Assembly: GCF_001718835.1 (NCBI RefSeq)
Contig: NZ_CP013444.1
Location: 2,914,001 to 2,978,000 of the forward strand
Reading direction: 5' to 3'
Length of the DNA: 64,000 nt
Source of the DNA: Burkholderia cepacia
Lineage (GTDB): Bacteria; Pseudomonadota; Gammaproteobacteria; Burkholderiales; Burkholderiaceae
Below, piece after piece: positions 27,551-36,185 of the stretch (positions within the stretch are counted from its first letter, which is position 1; each line of letters opens with the position of its first letter). The translations under genes and the position numbers were made by a program. The notes beneath the pieces are model-generated. The model ran no database searches and had not been told where the DNA came from. It saw nothing but the letters and a program-made list of their open reading frames with translations.

Positions 27551-28696
27551 GTGACGGACATCAATGAAGCCGCCTCGGGCGGCACCCGCAAGCAACGGCC
27601 GGCCGTCGGCATCTCGCTGTTTGCGCGCGACGGCCAGGCGATCTGGGAAAACGGCATCCACCAGAACATCGCGTTCCTCGCGATGATGCTCAAGCGCTCG
27701 GATCGCGTCGGCCCGGTCTACTTCCTGAACGGCGGCGACGCCAACGCGCTGCCGGCCGGCCTCGAACTCGACGGCCTCGACATCCCGCTCGTGAAGCCCT
27801 CCGACGTCACGCACGAACTCGACGTCGTGATCGAAATGGGCGCGCAGCTGCCGGTGGAGTGGCTTCGACACATGAAGGCGCTCGGCAAGAAGCGCATCGC
27901 GTGCTTCGTCGGCCATACCTACAGCGGCCTCGCCGAAACCCCGATCTTCGGCAAGCCGTCGGGGCACATCTTCAACGGCGCGCCGTTCGACGAAGTGTGG
28001 GTGCTCGCGAAATCGCAGACGATCGACGTGCCGCTGCTGCGCACGCTCACGCGCGCGCCGGTCTACACGATCCCGCACATCTGGTCGCCGTACTTCCTCG
28101 ATCGGCGCATCGCCGCGCTCGCCGCGGAAGGCGCGACGTTCGGCTATCGGCCCGGCCGCTCGGCCTGGCGGCTCGCGACGCTCGAGCCGAACATCTCCGT
28201 CGCCAAGTCCTGCCACTATCCGATGCTCGCGTGCGAGGAACTCTATCGCGCGCGCCCGGAAGCGGTTCAGCACATGTTCGTCGTCAACGCGATGCACATG
28301 AAGGAGCATCCGACCTTCGTGCACTTCGCGAACAGCCTCGATCTCGTGCGCCAGCACAAGGCGACCTTCGAGCCGCGCCTCGACCTGCCGGGCTTCATGG
28401 CACGCCACGCGGATGCGGTCGTGTCGCACCACTGGGAAAACGGGCAGAACTATCTGTATTACGACGTGCTGTACGGCGGCTATCCGCTGATCCACAACTC
28501 GACGCTGATCGGCGACGCCGGCTATTACTACCCGGACTTCGATTCCGCCGCGGGTGGCCGTGCGCTGCTCGACGCGTGGCTGCATCACGACGAACGCCTC
28601 GACGACTATCGCGCGAAGGCCGGCCGGCTGCTGCAGTCGGTCTCGATCGACAACCCCGCGAACCTCGACGCGTTCGTCTCGCGTCTGGTCGCCTGA
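27551..28696 (+). CDS. DUF2827 protein, putative GT-B glycosyltransferase (copy 1)
   Basis: 381 residues from a GTG at 27551, with an AGGGA site upstream; the frame continues further 5' without support. Family landmarks are IWENGIHQN near the N-terminus, a central IPHIWSPYF, LEPNISVAKSCHYPMLACEE, then VSHHWENGQNYLYYD and YPLIHNSTLIGDAGYYYPDF. The last stretch looks like the acceptor end and donor-binding segment of GT-B glycosyltransferases, where YPLIHNS takes the place of the usual P-x-S/E-x-E pattern. That reading is inference, as DUF2827 has no assigned function to my knowledge. It is the first of three tandem copies after the giant adhesin. Confidence 0.75.
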   Translation: MTDINEAASGGTRKQRPAVGISLFARDGQAIWENGIHQNIAFLAMMLKRSDRVGPVYFLNGGDANALPAGLELDGLDIPLVKPSDVTHELDVVIEMGAQLPVEWLRHMKALGKKRIACFVGHTYSGLAETPIFGKPSGHIFNGAPFDEVWVLAKSQTIDVPLLRTLTRAPVYTIPHIWSPYFLDRRIAALAAEGATFGYRPGRSAWRLATLEPNISVAKSCHYPMLACEELYRARPEAVQHMFVVNAMHMKEHPTFVHFANSLDLVRQHKATFEPRLDLPGFMARHADAVVSHHWENGQNYLYYDVLYGGYPLIHNSTLIGDAGYYYPDFDSAAGGRALLDAWLHHDERLDDYRAKAGRLLQSVSIDNPANLDAFVSRLVA

Positions 28697-28710
28697 ACCG
28701 GAGAATACGC

Positions 28711-29865
28711 ATGTCGGACTCCAATGCCCGTCAAGCGCCCGGCGAGGGCAAGCGTCTCGTCGTCGGCGTGTCGCTGTTCGTGCGTGGCGCCGGCCAGTCG
28801 CTGTGGGAAAACGGCATCTTCCAGAACTGCCTGCTGCTGATCCTGCTGCTGCGCCAGTCGCCGCTCGTCGCGGAAGCCGTGATGGTGAACGGCGGCGAAC
28901 AGGTCGCCGATCCTCAGATGATGCTCGGCGAATGGGACGTGCCGCTCCTGTCGATGGACGAAGCACTGCAGCGCTGCGACGTGCTGATCGAAATGAGCGC
29001 GCAGTTCGGCGCGGATTACCTGCGCACGTTCCGCGAGCGCGGCGGCAAGGTCGTCACGATGCGGGTCGGCAACGACTACGTGATCGACATCGAACGCGCG
29101 ATGTTCAACAAGCCGTCGGGCTTCCTGTTCTCGGGCGCGCCGTACGACGCCGTGTGGACGATTCCCGAATTCGAGCGCTCGTGCCTGCACTATTACCAGA
29201 CGGGCCTGCGCGCGCCCGTCACGATCGTTCCGCACATCTGGCACCCGATGCTGTTCGACAAGGCGCGCGCGACGCTCGGTGCCGGGCTGTCGTTCGGCTA
29301 TGAGCCCGGCAAGCCGCGCTGGCGCGTGACGATGTTCGAGCCGAACATCTGCATGGTGAAGACGAGCGTCATCCCGATGCTCGTGGCCGAGGAAGCGTAT
29401 CGCGCGAAACCGGATTTCCTCGAGTTCGTGCGCGTATGCAACACGCTGCACCTGAAGGAACATGCGACGTTCGTCCATTTCGCGAAAAGCCTCGACATCG
29501 TGAACCACGGGATCACGACGTTCGAGAGCCGCTACGCGGTGTACGAGTTCATGGCCGCATACGGCGACGCTGTGGTGTCGCACACGTGGGAAAACGCGCA
29601 GAACTACCTGTACTACGAGCTGCTGTACGGCGACTATCCGCTGATCCACAACTCGCCGTTCCTCGGCAAGGCCGGGTATTTCTATCCGGACTTCGACTGC
29701 CAGGCCGGCGGCCGCGCACTGTTGAAGGCGTTCGCCGAGCACGACGCGAACCTGGAAGCGTACCGCGAGCAGTCGAGGCACGTGCTCAGCTCCGTCAGCA
29801 TCTACAACCCCGAGAACGTCGCCGCCTATACGGACGCGATCGCCACCCTCTATCGCGACGCGTGA
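28711..29865 (+). CDS. DUF2827 protein, putative GT-B glycosyltransferase (copy 2)
   Basis: 384 residues, starting 14 bases after copy 1. The same landmarks are present: LWENGIFQN, IVPHIWHPMLF, FEPNICMVKTSVIPMLVAEE, HATFVHFAKSLDIV, VSHTWENAQNYLYYE and YPLIHNSPFLGKAGYFYPDF. Overall similarity to copies 1 and 3 is high in these blocks and low between them, as expected for paralogues with different substrates. There is no signal peptide or membrane segment, so it is cytoplasmic. Co-transcription with its neighbours is nearly certain. Confidence 0.75.
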   Translation: MSDSNARQAPGEGKRLVVGVSLFVRGAGQSLWENGIFQNCLLLILLLRQSPLVAEAVMVNGGEQVADPQMMLGEWDVPLLSMDEALQRCDVLIEMSAQFGADYLRTFRERGGKVVTMRVGNDYVIDIERAMFNKPSGFLFSGAPYDAVWTIPEFERSCLHYYQTGLRAPVTIVPHIWHPMLFDKARATLGAGLSFGYEPGKPRWRVTMFEPNICMVKTSVIPMLVAEEAYRAKPDFLEFVRVCNTLHLKEHATFVHFAKSLDIVNHGITTFESRYAVYEFMAAYGDAVVSHTWENAQNYLYYELLYGDYPLIHNSPFLGKAGYFYPDFDCQAGGRALLKAFAEHDANLEAYREQSRHVLSSVSIYNPENVAAYTDAIATLYRDA

Positions 29866-29888
29866 CGCACCGCGGACGGAGAGCCGAC

Positions 29889-31025
29889 ATGAAGATCAAC
29901 GTTGCGATAACGATGAACGTGCAGCGCGACGCGACGCAGTCGATCTGGTACAACGGCGCGAACCAGCACTGCGTGTACCTGTACATGCTGCTGAAGCAGT
30001 CGCCGCTGATCGGTGAGGTCTGGCTCGCGCACGACGACGGCATCGCCGCCTATCCGGAAGCGCTGATGATGAGCGAATTCCGCGACGCGCTGCGGCCGCT
30101 GTCGGCCGTCGTCCACCAGACCGACCTGCTGATCGAGATGAACGCGTTCATCGATCAGACCCACACGGATGCCGTGCGCCGGCGCGGCGGCAAGTGCGTG
30201 TCGTACCGCTTCGGCAACGACTACGTGATCGCGGTCGAGACGATCAACTTCGAGAAGAACCCGTGGCGGCCGAACCCGCACCGCGTGCAGTTCGACGAGA
30301 TCTGGACCAACCCGCAGCACATGCACACGTGCGCCGCGTATTTCCAGGCCGTGTACCGCGCACCGGTGATCGAGCTGCCGCACATCTGGTCGCCGTATTT
30401 CATCGAGCGCAGCCTCGACGCCGATCCTGAACTGAAGGCGCGCTTCGGCTACCGGAACCACGGCCCGGCCAAGCGCATCGCGTTCTTCGAGCCGAACCTG
30501 AACGTCGTGAAAAGCTCGATCGTGCCGATGCTCGCCGCAAACGCGTGCTACGTCGAGCATCCGGAGCTCGTCGAGCACGTGTACATGACCAACACGTTCG
30601 ACAAGAAGGAAAACGTCGCCTTCAAGCATCTCGCGCTCGGGCTCGAGATGGTGCGCGACGGCAAGGCAACCGCCGACGTGCGCGCGCCGTTCGTCGCATG
30701 GGCCGCGCATCACACCGACATCGTCGTGTCCCACCACTGGGAAAACGGCCTCAACTACCTGCTGTACGACGCGCTGTACGGCAACTACCCGCTCGTGCAC
30801 AACTCGCCGTTCCTGCGCGACGTCGGCTATTACTATCCGGATTTCGAGATCTTCGATGCGGCACGAGCGATCGCGACCGCCGCGCAGACGCACGACGCAC
30901 GGCTCGACGAATACGCACGGGCGGCCCGGCAATACCTGGCCGGCGTCGACGCGCTGGCAGAGCACAACGTCCGCGCGCATTCGGAGCAGATCCTGCAACT
31001 GTTCCGCGACCGCGCGATCGACTGA
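29889..31025 (+). CDS. DUF2827 protein, putative GT-B glycosyltransferase (copy 3)
   Basis: 378 residues, 23 bases after copy 2, beginning directly with the family core (MKINVAITMNVQRDATQSIW). Landmarks are YNGANQHCVYLYMLLKQSP, LPHIWSPYFIE, FEPNLNVVKSSIVPMLAANA, VSHHWENGLNYLLYDALYG and YPLVHNSPFLRDVGYYYPDF. It ends the plus-strand run; the next gene is convergent 19 bases away. Function as for copies 1 and 2. Confidence 0.75.
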   Translation: MKINVAITMNVQRDATQSIWYNGANQHCVYLYMLLKQSPLIGEVWLAHDDGIAAYPEALMMSEFRDALRPLSAVVHQTDLLIEMNAFIDQTHTDAVRRRGGKCVSYRFGNDYVIAVETINFEKNPWRPNPHRVQFDEIWTNPQHMHTCAAYFQAVYRAPVIELPHIWSPYFIERSLDADPELKARFGYRNHGPAKRIAFFEPNLNVVKSSIVPMLAANACYVEHPELVEHVYMTNTFDKKENVAFKHLALGLEMVRDGKATADVRAPFVAWAAHHTDIVVSHHWENGLNYLLYDALYGNYPLVHNSPFLRDVGYYYPDFEIFDAARAIATAAQTHDARLDEYARAARQYLAGVDALAEHNVRAHSEQILQLFRDRAID

Positions 31026-31044
31026 TGCGGGAACGCGGGAAGCG

Positions 31045-31434
31045 CTACCCGCGAACGAGATGCCCGCACGCTTTCATGAACGCCTGCCCCTGCTTGCGCC
31101 CGGCGCGCATCAGCACCGCGAAGATGCGCCGCGATGCGCGGCCGTTCACCTGTTGCTCGAGGCTGCCGGCGATGCCGTGCGCAATCGCCGATTCACACCC
31201 GTACACGCTCGTCAGAATCCCCGCGCAGTAATAGCGGGCCGCCAGTTCGCGGCTGGCCGCATCCGGCAGGCGCGCCGCCGCGATGCGGCGCGCGACCGCC
31301 TCCAGGCCGTCGAAATAGCAGATCATGTCGACCTGCCTGCCGGCCGGCCCGGTGCTCAGGCGGACGAGAATGGCCGCCACCTCCCGGATCGCCGCCGGCT
31401 CGCGATGTATCGCCATCCTGCTGTGTGCGTCCAC
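31045..31434 (-). CDS. Small protein of unknown function, coupled to the EAL gene
   Basis: About 129 residues. The start is uncertain: a GTG at 31434 has a GAGAGGTGG site before it, an ATG lies at 31416, and an ATG at 31497 overlaps the EAL stop as TGATG, which would allow translational coupling. It has a mostly helical composition (MICYFDGLEAVARRIAAARL, YYCAGILTSVYGCESAIAHG) with four Cys and a basic C-terminus. There is no signal peptide. I recognise no family. The operon with a c-di-GMP phosphodiesterase suggests a regulatory role, without proof. Confidence 0.5.
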   Translation of the reverse strand: MDAHSRMAIHREPAAIREVAAILVRLSTGPAGRQVDMICYFDGLEAVARRIAAARLPDAASRELAARYYCAGILTSVYGCESAIAHGIAGSLEQQVNGRASRRIFAVLMRAGRKQGQAFMKACGHLVRG

Positions 31435-31496
31435 GGCCGCCCCACCTCTCAAGACTGCGTCAGCCCACCCGACTGCACGACGTCGAACGGATCGCA

Positions 31497-32348
31497 TCAC
31501 GCTGCATCCGAACGCCGGGAAAAGTGATCGCCCTGCGCCCACCGGACGCCGGCGTCGATCGACATCTGCCGGTCGATCTCGCTCTCCACGCCTTCGACGA
31601 CGACGTGCCCCGCGCTCTCGTGCGTCAGCGCCACCAGCCGGCGCACCTGATACCGGCCGACCGCGTTGTCCCGGATCATCGCCAGCATCGACCGGTCCAG
31701 CTTCACGATGTCCGGACGGCCGACCACGAAATGGTTGTGCGCGCTGTGGCCCGCGCCGAAATCGTCGATCGCGATGCGGCACCCGGCCTGCCGCACCCGA
31801 TGGACGAACGCACGGCCGGATAGCGGGTCCAGCGGCGTGGTTTCCGTGATCTCGAGCACGAGCCGCTGCGCGACCGCCGGCTCGACGCGGAGCCACTCGA
31901 AGATCGCCTGCCACTGCGCGTCTTCCGTCGCGCTCGACGCCGACACGTTGCAGCCGTAAACGGCTTGCGCATCGGCGCGCAGGCTGTCGATCGTCCGGCC
32001 GACCACGAGCCGGTCGAACCACCGCATCAGCCCCATCGATACGAGCCCCGGCAGGAACGCAACGGGCCGCAACACGTCGCGCGGCCCGCGTGCGAGGCGC
32101 GCGAGGCGCGCGAGGCATTCCCGGTACAGCACACCGCCCGACAGGTCGGCCCGGCACACGGGCTCTTGCGCGAACGCGAGCCGGTGCTCGATGAAGCGGC
32201 ATACCGCGACGGGGTCGAGATGCGCGGCGGTCGGATCGAACAGCTGGCGGGCGTCGTCATGATTCTTTTGCATTTGCGCCTCGAGGCAAGCGTCGACCAC
32301 GTTCATTCCGGCGCTCCGAAAAACGTCGAGCCGCGCGAACCGGCCCAT
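31497..32348 (-). CDS. EAL-domain cyclic-di-GMP phosphodiesterase
   Basis: A 283-residue stand-alone EAL protein. The signature is ECL instead of EAL, but the metal and catalytic residues all appear: Glu77, Asn134 (CNVSAS), Glu166 (LEITET), Asp195-Asp196 (IDDFGAG), Lys217 (VKLD), Glu252 (VEGVE) and Gln272. It is therefore probably active and would lower c-di-GMP, the signal that usually drives adhesin and biofilm expression. It has no obvious sensor domain, and the first 40 residues are unassigned. Location between adhesin-linked genes suggests local control of surface attachment. Confidence 0.75.
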   Translation of the reverse strand: MGRFARLDVFRSAGMNVVDACLEAQMQKNHDDARQLFDPTAAHLDPVAVCRFIEHRLAFAQEPVCRADLSGGVLYRECLARLARLARGPRDVLRPVAFLPGLVSMGLMRWFDRLVVGRTIDSLRADAQAVYGCNVSASSATEDAQWQAIFEWLRVEPAVAQRLVLEITETTPLDPLSGRAFVHRVRQAGCRIAIDDFGAGHSAHNHFVVGRPDIVKLDRSMLAMIRDNAVGRYQVRRLVALTHESAGHVVVEGVESEIDRQMSIDAGVRWAQGDHFSRRSDAA

Positions 32349-32713
32349 TCGTCACAATAAACGCCGGAGAATGAAAAAGAATCCTCCCGCACCTTGCCAA
32401 CGAAAATCGACCGAATCGAAAATCCGGCCTTCGTTGAAATATCCGGAAGCCATTCTAGATTCAAGCAAATTCGAACACTGTTAACGATATTGAAATTACA
32501 TGAATGAAAGCCGGATCATCTTATTATTCGGCTCGCCGGTTCGCGGTTTATTCATATGAAAATACAAATTAAAATCACGCGCGCAGCGTGGCTGTCGCGG
32601 CGCGAACCCGCTCGATCATCCGAGCCCGCAACATCAACCATTCGTTCATTATGATTTTCAATGAAGGCTGATTTTCAGGATTATCAATCCATCGCACGCC
32701 GGCAATTAAAACT
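32349..32713. other. AT-rich intergenic stretch upstream of the EAL gene
   Basis: About 365 bases, notably AT-rich from 32390 to 32700, with no supported gene. It holds the promoter of the EAL gene (leftward) and must hold any promoter of the plus-strand candidate RNA listed next. I could not settle on one -35/-10 pair. Confidence 0.4.
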
Positions 32714-32834
32714 GACTGTCTTTAACAGTCTTACAAGATAGTTAACATTAAAATCAATTCCGACGGACCACCCCCGGATCCGTCATCTTTGTGCCTTGCA
32801 AGCCGCCGATGCCCCCGCTTCGGCGGTTTTTTTT
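32714..32834 (+). ncRNA. Candidate small RNA with three stem-loops
   Basis: Three successive hairpins run on the plus strand. GACTGT/ACAGTC spans 32714-32730. GACGGA/TCCGTC spans 32762-32784 with a C-rich loop. CCGCCG/CGGCGG spans 32803-32826 and is followed by eight T. No plus-strand gene lies upstream for 1.7 kb, and the flanking genes are both on the minus strand. The unpaired CCACCCCC loop resembles sRNA seed sequences that bind ribosome binding sites. The 5' end is not known. Confidence 0.45.
32803..32834 (+). terminator. Strong plus-strand Rho-independent terminator
   Basis: A 6-bp GC stem (32803-32808 with 32821-32826) followed by eight T. Its T run is on the plus strand, opposite to the adjacent minus-strand genes, so it belongs to the candidate RNA and not to DUF2827 copy 4. 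Confidence 0.75.
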
Positions 32835-32849
32835 GCTCCCGCGACGCCG

Positions 32850-33992
32850 CTACGCCGCCGTCGCGCCGATCAATTGCGCAAGCAGGGCGTCGTATTCGGC
32901 AATGAGCGCGGGATTCGCCGACGTATAGCGGCTCAGGATGTCGCGCTGGCGCAGCGTGTACGCTTCCCAGTCGTCATCGTGCGTATGCAGCGCACGCAAC
33001 AGCGCATCGGCGCCCTGCTGCACGTCGTTGTCCGGATAGTAGTAGCCGAGATCGGGCGCGAGGCTCGCGTTGTGCACGAGCGGATAGCCCTGCCAGCACA
33101 CGTCGAAATAGAAATAGTTGAGCGGGTTCGACCATTGGTGCGACACGACGATATCGGTCAGGTCGGCCAGGAACAGCGGCGTATCGAAGCGCCCGACGAA
33201 ACTCGCCTTGCCCGCGCGCACGATGTCCAGGTAGTTCATCAGCATCACGAACTCGGGACTGTCGTGCGCGAGGCGATCGGCGTTCGTCACGTGCGTGAAG
33301 CAGATCGCATCGGGGTCGCGCCGATACGCTTCGTCGATGATCAGCATCGGATACACGCAGAACTTCACGACGTTGTGGTTCGGCTCCATCACCGTCAGCC
33401 GCTTCGCGCTCGTGCCGCTCGGCCGGTATTCGCCGTGCTCCGGCAGCGACTGCGCGCGCGCGCTCAGGAACATCGGGTCCCACACGAACGGCACGACGCG
33501 CCCGGGGCAGCGGCGCAGCGACTGCAGGAACGGCAGCGACGACGGCGCGATCTGCGGAATCGCCCACACCTCGTCGTAGCCGCGGTTGATGAACAGCGAA
33601 TCCCACAGCCGGCGGCCGAACAGCATCGATTCCATCGCGTTGATGTACTCGACGCCGCAGCAATAACTGACGAGTTTCGCGCCGCGCGCCTTCAGGTAGG
33701 CCGTCTGCTCGCCGTCGATCTGCCCGCCGAGCTCGATCACCACGTCGAGCGAATCCTTCATCTCGGCGAATGCGCGCGTGTCGTACACGCCGCGATCCCA
33801 CGGCAATGCCTCGGTGAGCGGCACGTCGGTGGTGTTGACCAGCGTCACGCGGTAGCCGTGCGGCGACGCCATCAGCAGCTTCGCGAGAAACAGCGCGTTC
33901 TGCTTGATGCCGTTGATCCACAGGCTTTCGTCAGGGGCACGCAGTCCGATTGTGATACCGATGCGCAGGCCGTTCAGGACAGGGGATGTCAT
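32850..33992 (-). CDS. DUF2827 protein, putative GT-B glycosyltransferase (copy 4)
   Basis: A 380-residue, more divergent member. It keeps LWINGIKQNALFLAKLL, VVPFVWDPMFL, MEPNHNVVKFCVYPMLIIDE, VSHQWSNPLNYFYFD and YPLVHNASLAPDLGYYYPD. It is on the opposite strand from copies 1-3 and is separated from them by the EAL unit. The upstream 160 bases before the liu operon hold its promoter. The function is inferred as for the other copies. Confidence 0.72.
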   Translation of the reverse strand: MTSPVLNGLRIGITIGLRAPDESLWINGIKQNALFLAKLLMASPHGYRVTLVNTTDVPLTEALPWDRGVYDTRAFAEMKDSLDVVIELGGQIDGEQTAYLKARGAKLVSYCCGVEYINAMESMLFGRRLWDSLFINRGYDEVWAIPQIAPSSLPFLQSLRRCPGRVVPFVWDPMFLSARAQSLPEHGEYRPSGTSAKRLTVMEPNHNVVKFCVYPMLIIDEAYRRDPDAICFTHVTNADRLAHDSPEFVMLMNYLDIVRAGKASFVGRFDTPLFLADLTDIVVSHQWSNPLNYFYFDVCWQGYPLVHNASLAPDLGYYYPDNDVQQGADALLRALHTHDDDWEAYTLRQRDILSRYTSANPALIAEYDALLAQLIGATAA

Positions 33993-34151
33993 CGTCGGCG
34001 GGATGGGAAGTTGGAGGGTCGCAGTATCGCGCGCGGCCCCGCCCTGTTCGGGTGCTGCCGCGCTGACCGCCAGTTTAGCGGACTTCCGGCCGCCGGACTG
34101 TTAGGGATGGTCAGGACCCGCGCCGACCGGCGACGGGCCCCGACGCAACGC

Positions 34152-36149
34152 TCAGCCTTCCGCCATCATCAGCAACTGCGCGCCGTCCGACACCTGGTCG
34201 CCGACGCCGTACAGCACTTCCGCGACGACGCCCGCGCTCGGCGCGCCGATCGTGTGCTCCATCTTCATCGCTTCCATCACGATCAGCGGCGTGCCCGCTT
34301 CGACCTTCTGGCCCGGCTCGACCAGCACCGCGATCACCTTGCCGGGCATCGGCGCGGTCAGGCGGCCGCCGCCCTGCTCCGCGTCGCCCGCATGCGCGAG
34401 CAGGTTGCGCCATTCGAACGTCTCGGCCGCGCCTTGCGTGAACACGTGGAAGGTGTCGCCGGCCGCATACACGCGGCCGCTGCTGCGCACGCCGCCGAGC
34501 GTCACGTCGAAATCGAGCGGCGTGGCGCCACGCGTCCACGCGAACGGTTGCGCCGGCGCGTCGCCGATCGCGAGCCGCTTGCCGGCCGCGTCGTCGTCGA
34601 CGGTCACGGTGAGATCCGACTCGCGATCGATCGCGCGCCATTCGAGCGTACGGCGATAGCCGCCGTTCAGTCGCCAGTCCGGCAGCGCGCCCCACGGCGA
34701 ACCGGGGTCCGCGAGCGCATCGCGCTCACGCGCGAGCAGTGCCGCGCAGGCCAGCGCGAGCATCGCGCGCGGCGGCTCTTGCGGCGCGAACAGCGCATCG
34801 TGATTGCGCTCGATCAGGCCCGTGTCGAGATCGGCCGTCGCGAACGGCTCGCACGCGACGATCCGCTGCAGGAACGCGGCATTCGTATGCAGGCCGACCA
34901 CTTCGCATGCACGCAGCGCGCGCAGCATCAGGCTCAGCGCTTCCGCACGGTCCGCACCGTGAACGATCAGCTTCGCGATCATCGGATCGTAGAACGGCGT
35001 GATCGCATCGCCTTCTCGCACGCCGCTGTCGACGCGCACCGATGCGCCGATCGCGAACTCGACGCCTGCCGGCAGCCGCAGGTGCTTCAGCGTGCCCGTG
35101 GACGGCAGGAAGCCGCGCGCCGGGTTCTCCGCATACAGGCGCGCCTCGAGTGCGTGACCCTGCACGCGCAGTTCGTCCTGCCGCAGCGGCAGCGGCTCGC
35201 CGGATGCGACACGCAGTTGCCATTCGACGAGATCGAGCCCGGTGACCATCTCGGTGACCGGATGCTCGACCTGCAGGCGCGTGTTCATTTCCATGAAGTA
35301 GAACGCGTCGCCCGTCATGATGAACTCGACGGTGCCCGCGCCGACATAACCGACCGCGCGCGCGGCCGCGACGGCCGCTTCGCCCATCGCACGGCGCACG
35401 TCGTCGGGCAGGCCCGGCGCCGGCGCTTCCTCGAGCACCTTCTGGTGACGGCGCTGCACCGAGCAGTCGCGGTCGAACAGATATACGGTATTGCCGTGCG
35501 TGTCGCCGAATACCTGCACCTCGACGTGGCGCGGGCGCGTCAGGTACTTCTCGATCAGCACGCGGTCGTTGCCGAAGCTGCTCGCGGCTTCGCGCTGGCA
35601 CGACGCGAGCGCCGCCGGGAAATCGTCGGAGCGCTCGACCACGCGCATCCCCTTGCCGCCGCCGCCCGCGCTCGCCTTCAGCAGCACCGGGTAGCCGATC
35701 GCGTCGGCTTCGCGATGCAGGTTGGCCGCGTCCTGGTCGTCGCCGTGATAGCCGGGCACGAGCGGCACGGCGGCCGCGTGCATCAGCGCCTTCGCGGCGG
35801 CCTTCGAGCCCATCGCCGCGATCGCGTCGACCGGCGGCCCGATGAAGACGATGCCGGCCGCTTCGCACGCATGCGCAAAATCTTCGTTCTCCGACAGAAA
35901 ACCGTAGCCGGGGTGGATCGCCTGCGCGCCGGTCGCGCGCGCGGCTTCGATGATGCGTTCGATGCGCAGGTAGCTGTCCGCGGCGGCCGAGCCGCCGATG
36001 TGCACGGCTTCGTCGCACGCGGCCACGTGTTTCGCGTTCGCGTCCGCGTCGGAATAGACGGCGACGCTCGCGATCCCGAGACGTTTGCACGTCGCGGCGA
36101 CGCGGCACGCGATTTCGCCGCGGTTGGCGATCAGAATCTTGTCGAACAT
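34152..36149 (-). CDS. liuD: 3-methylcrotonyl-CoA carboxylase, biotin-carrying alpha subunit
   Basis: 665 residues. The N-terminal biotin carboxylase covers about 1-445, with ATP-grasp motifs (VLLKASAGGGGKGMRVV, EHPVTEMVTGLDLVEWQLR). A linker domain follows, then a C-terminal biotinyl domain with the attachment Lys629 in EAMKMEHT. It carboxylates 3-methylcrotonyl-CoA in leucine breakdown, working with the LiuB carboxyltransferase. A close alternative would be another acyl-CoA carboxylase (geranyl-CoA), but the liuABC neighbours make methylcrotonyl-CoA most likely. It is last in the minus-strand operon. Confidence 0.9.
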   Translation of the reverse strand: MFDKILIANRGEIACRVAATCKRLGIASVAVYSDADANAKHVAACDEAVHIGGSAAADSYLRIERIIEAARATGAQAIHPGYGFLSENEDFAHACEAAGIVFIGPPVDAIAAMGSKAAAKALMHAAAVPLVPGYHGDDQDAANLHREADAIGYPVLLKASAGGGGKGMRVVERSDDFPAALASCQREAASSFGNDRVLIEKYLTRPRHVEVQVFGDTHGNTVYLFDRDCSVQRRHQKVLEEAPAPGLPDDVRRAMGEAAVAAARAVGYVGAGTVEFIMTGDAFYFMEMNTRLQVEHPVTEMVTGLDLVEWQLRVASGEPLPLRQDELRVQGHALEARLYAENPARGFLPSTGTLKHLRLPAGVEFAIGASVRVDSGVREGDAITPFYDPMIAKLIVHGADRAEALSLMLRALRACEVVGLHTNAAFLQRIVACEPFATADLDTGLIERNHDALFAPQEPPRAMLALACAALLARERDALADPGSPWGALPDWRLNGGYRRTLEWRAIDRESDLTVTVDDDAAGKRLAIGDAPAQPFAWTRGATPLDFDVTLGGVRSSGRVYAAGDTFHVFTQGAAETFEWRNLLAHAGDAEQGGGRLTAPMPGKVIAVLVEPGQKVEAGTPLIVMEAMKMEHTIGAPSAGVVAEVLYGVGDQVSDGAQLLMMAEG

Positions 36150-36185
36150 GGCTTCGGTGTCGTCCGGAAAGTTAGGGGCACGCCG

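Noticed and set aside
31497..32348. The EAL protein as a degenerate, inactive domain.
   Set aside because: Although EAL is ECL, the metal and catalytic residues Glu77, Asn134, Glu166, Asp195-196, Lys217, Glu252 and Gln272 are all present.
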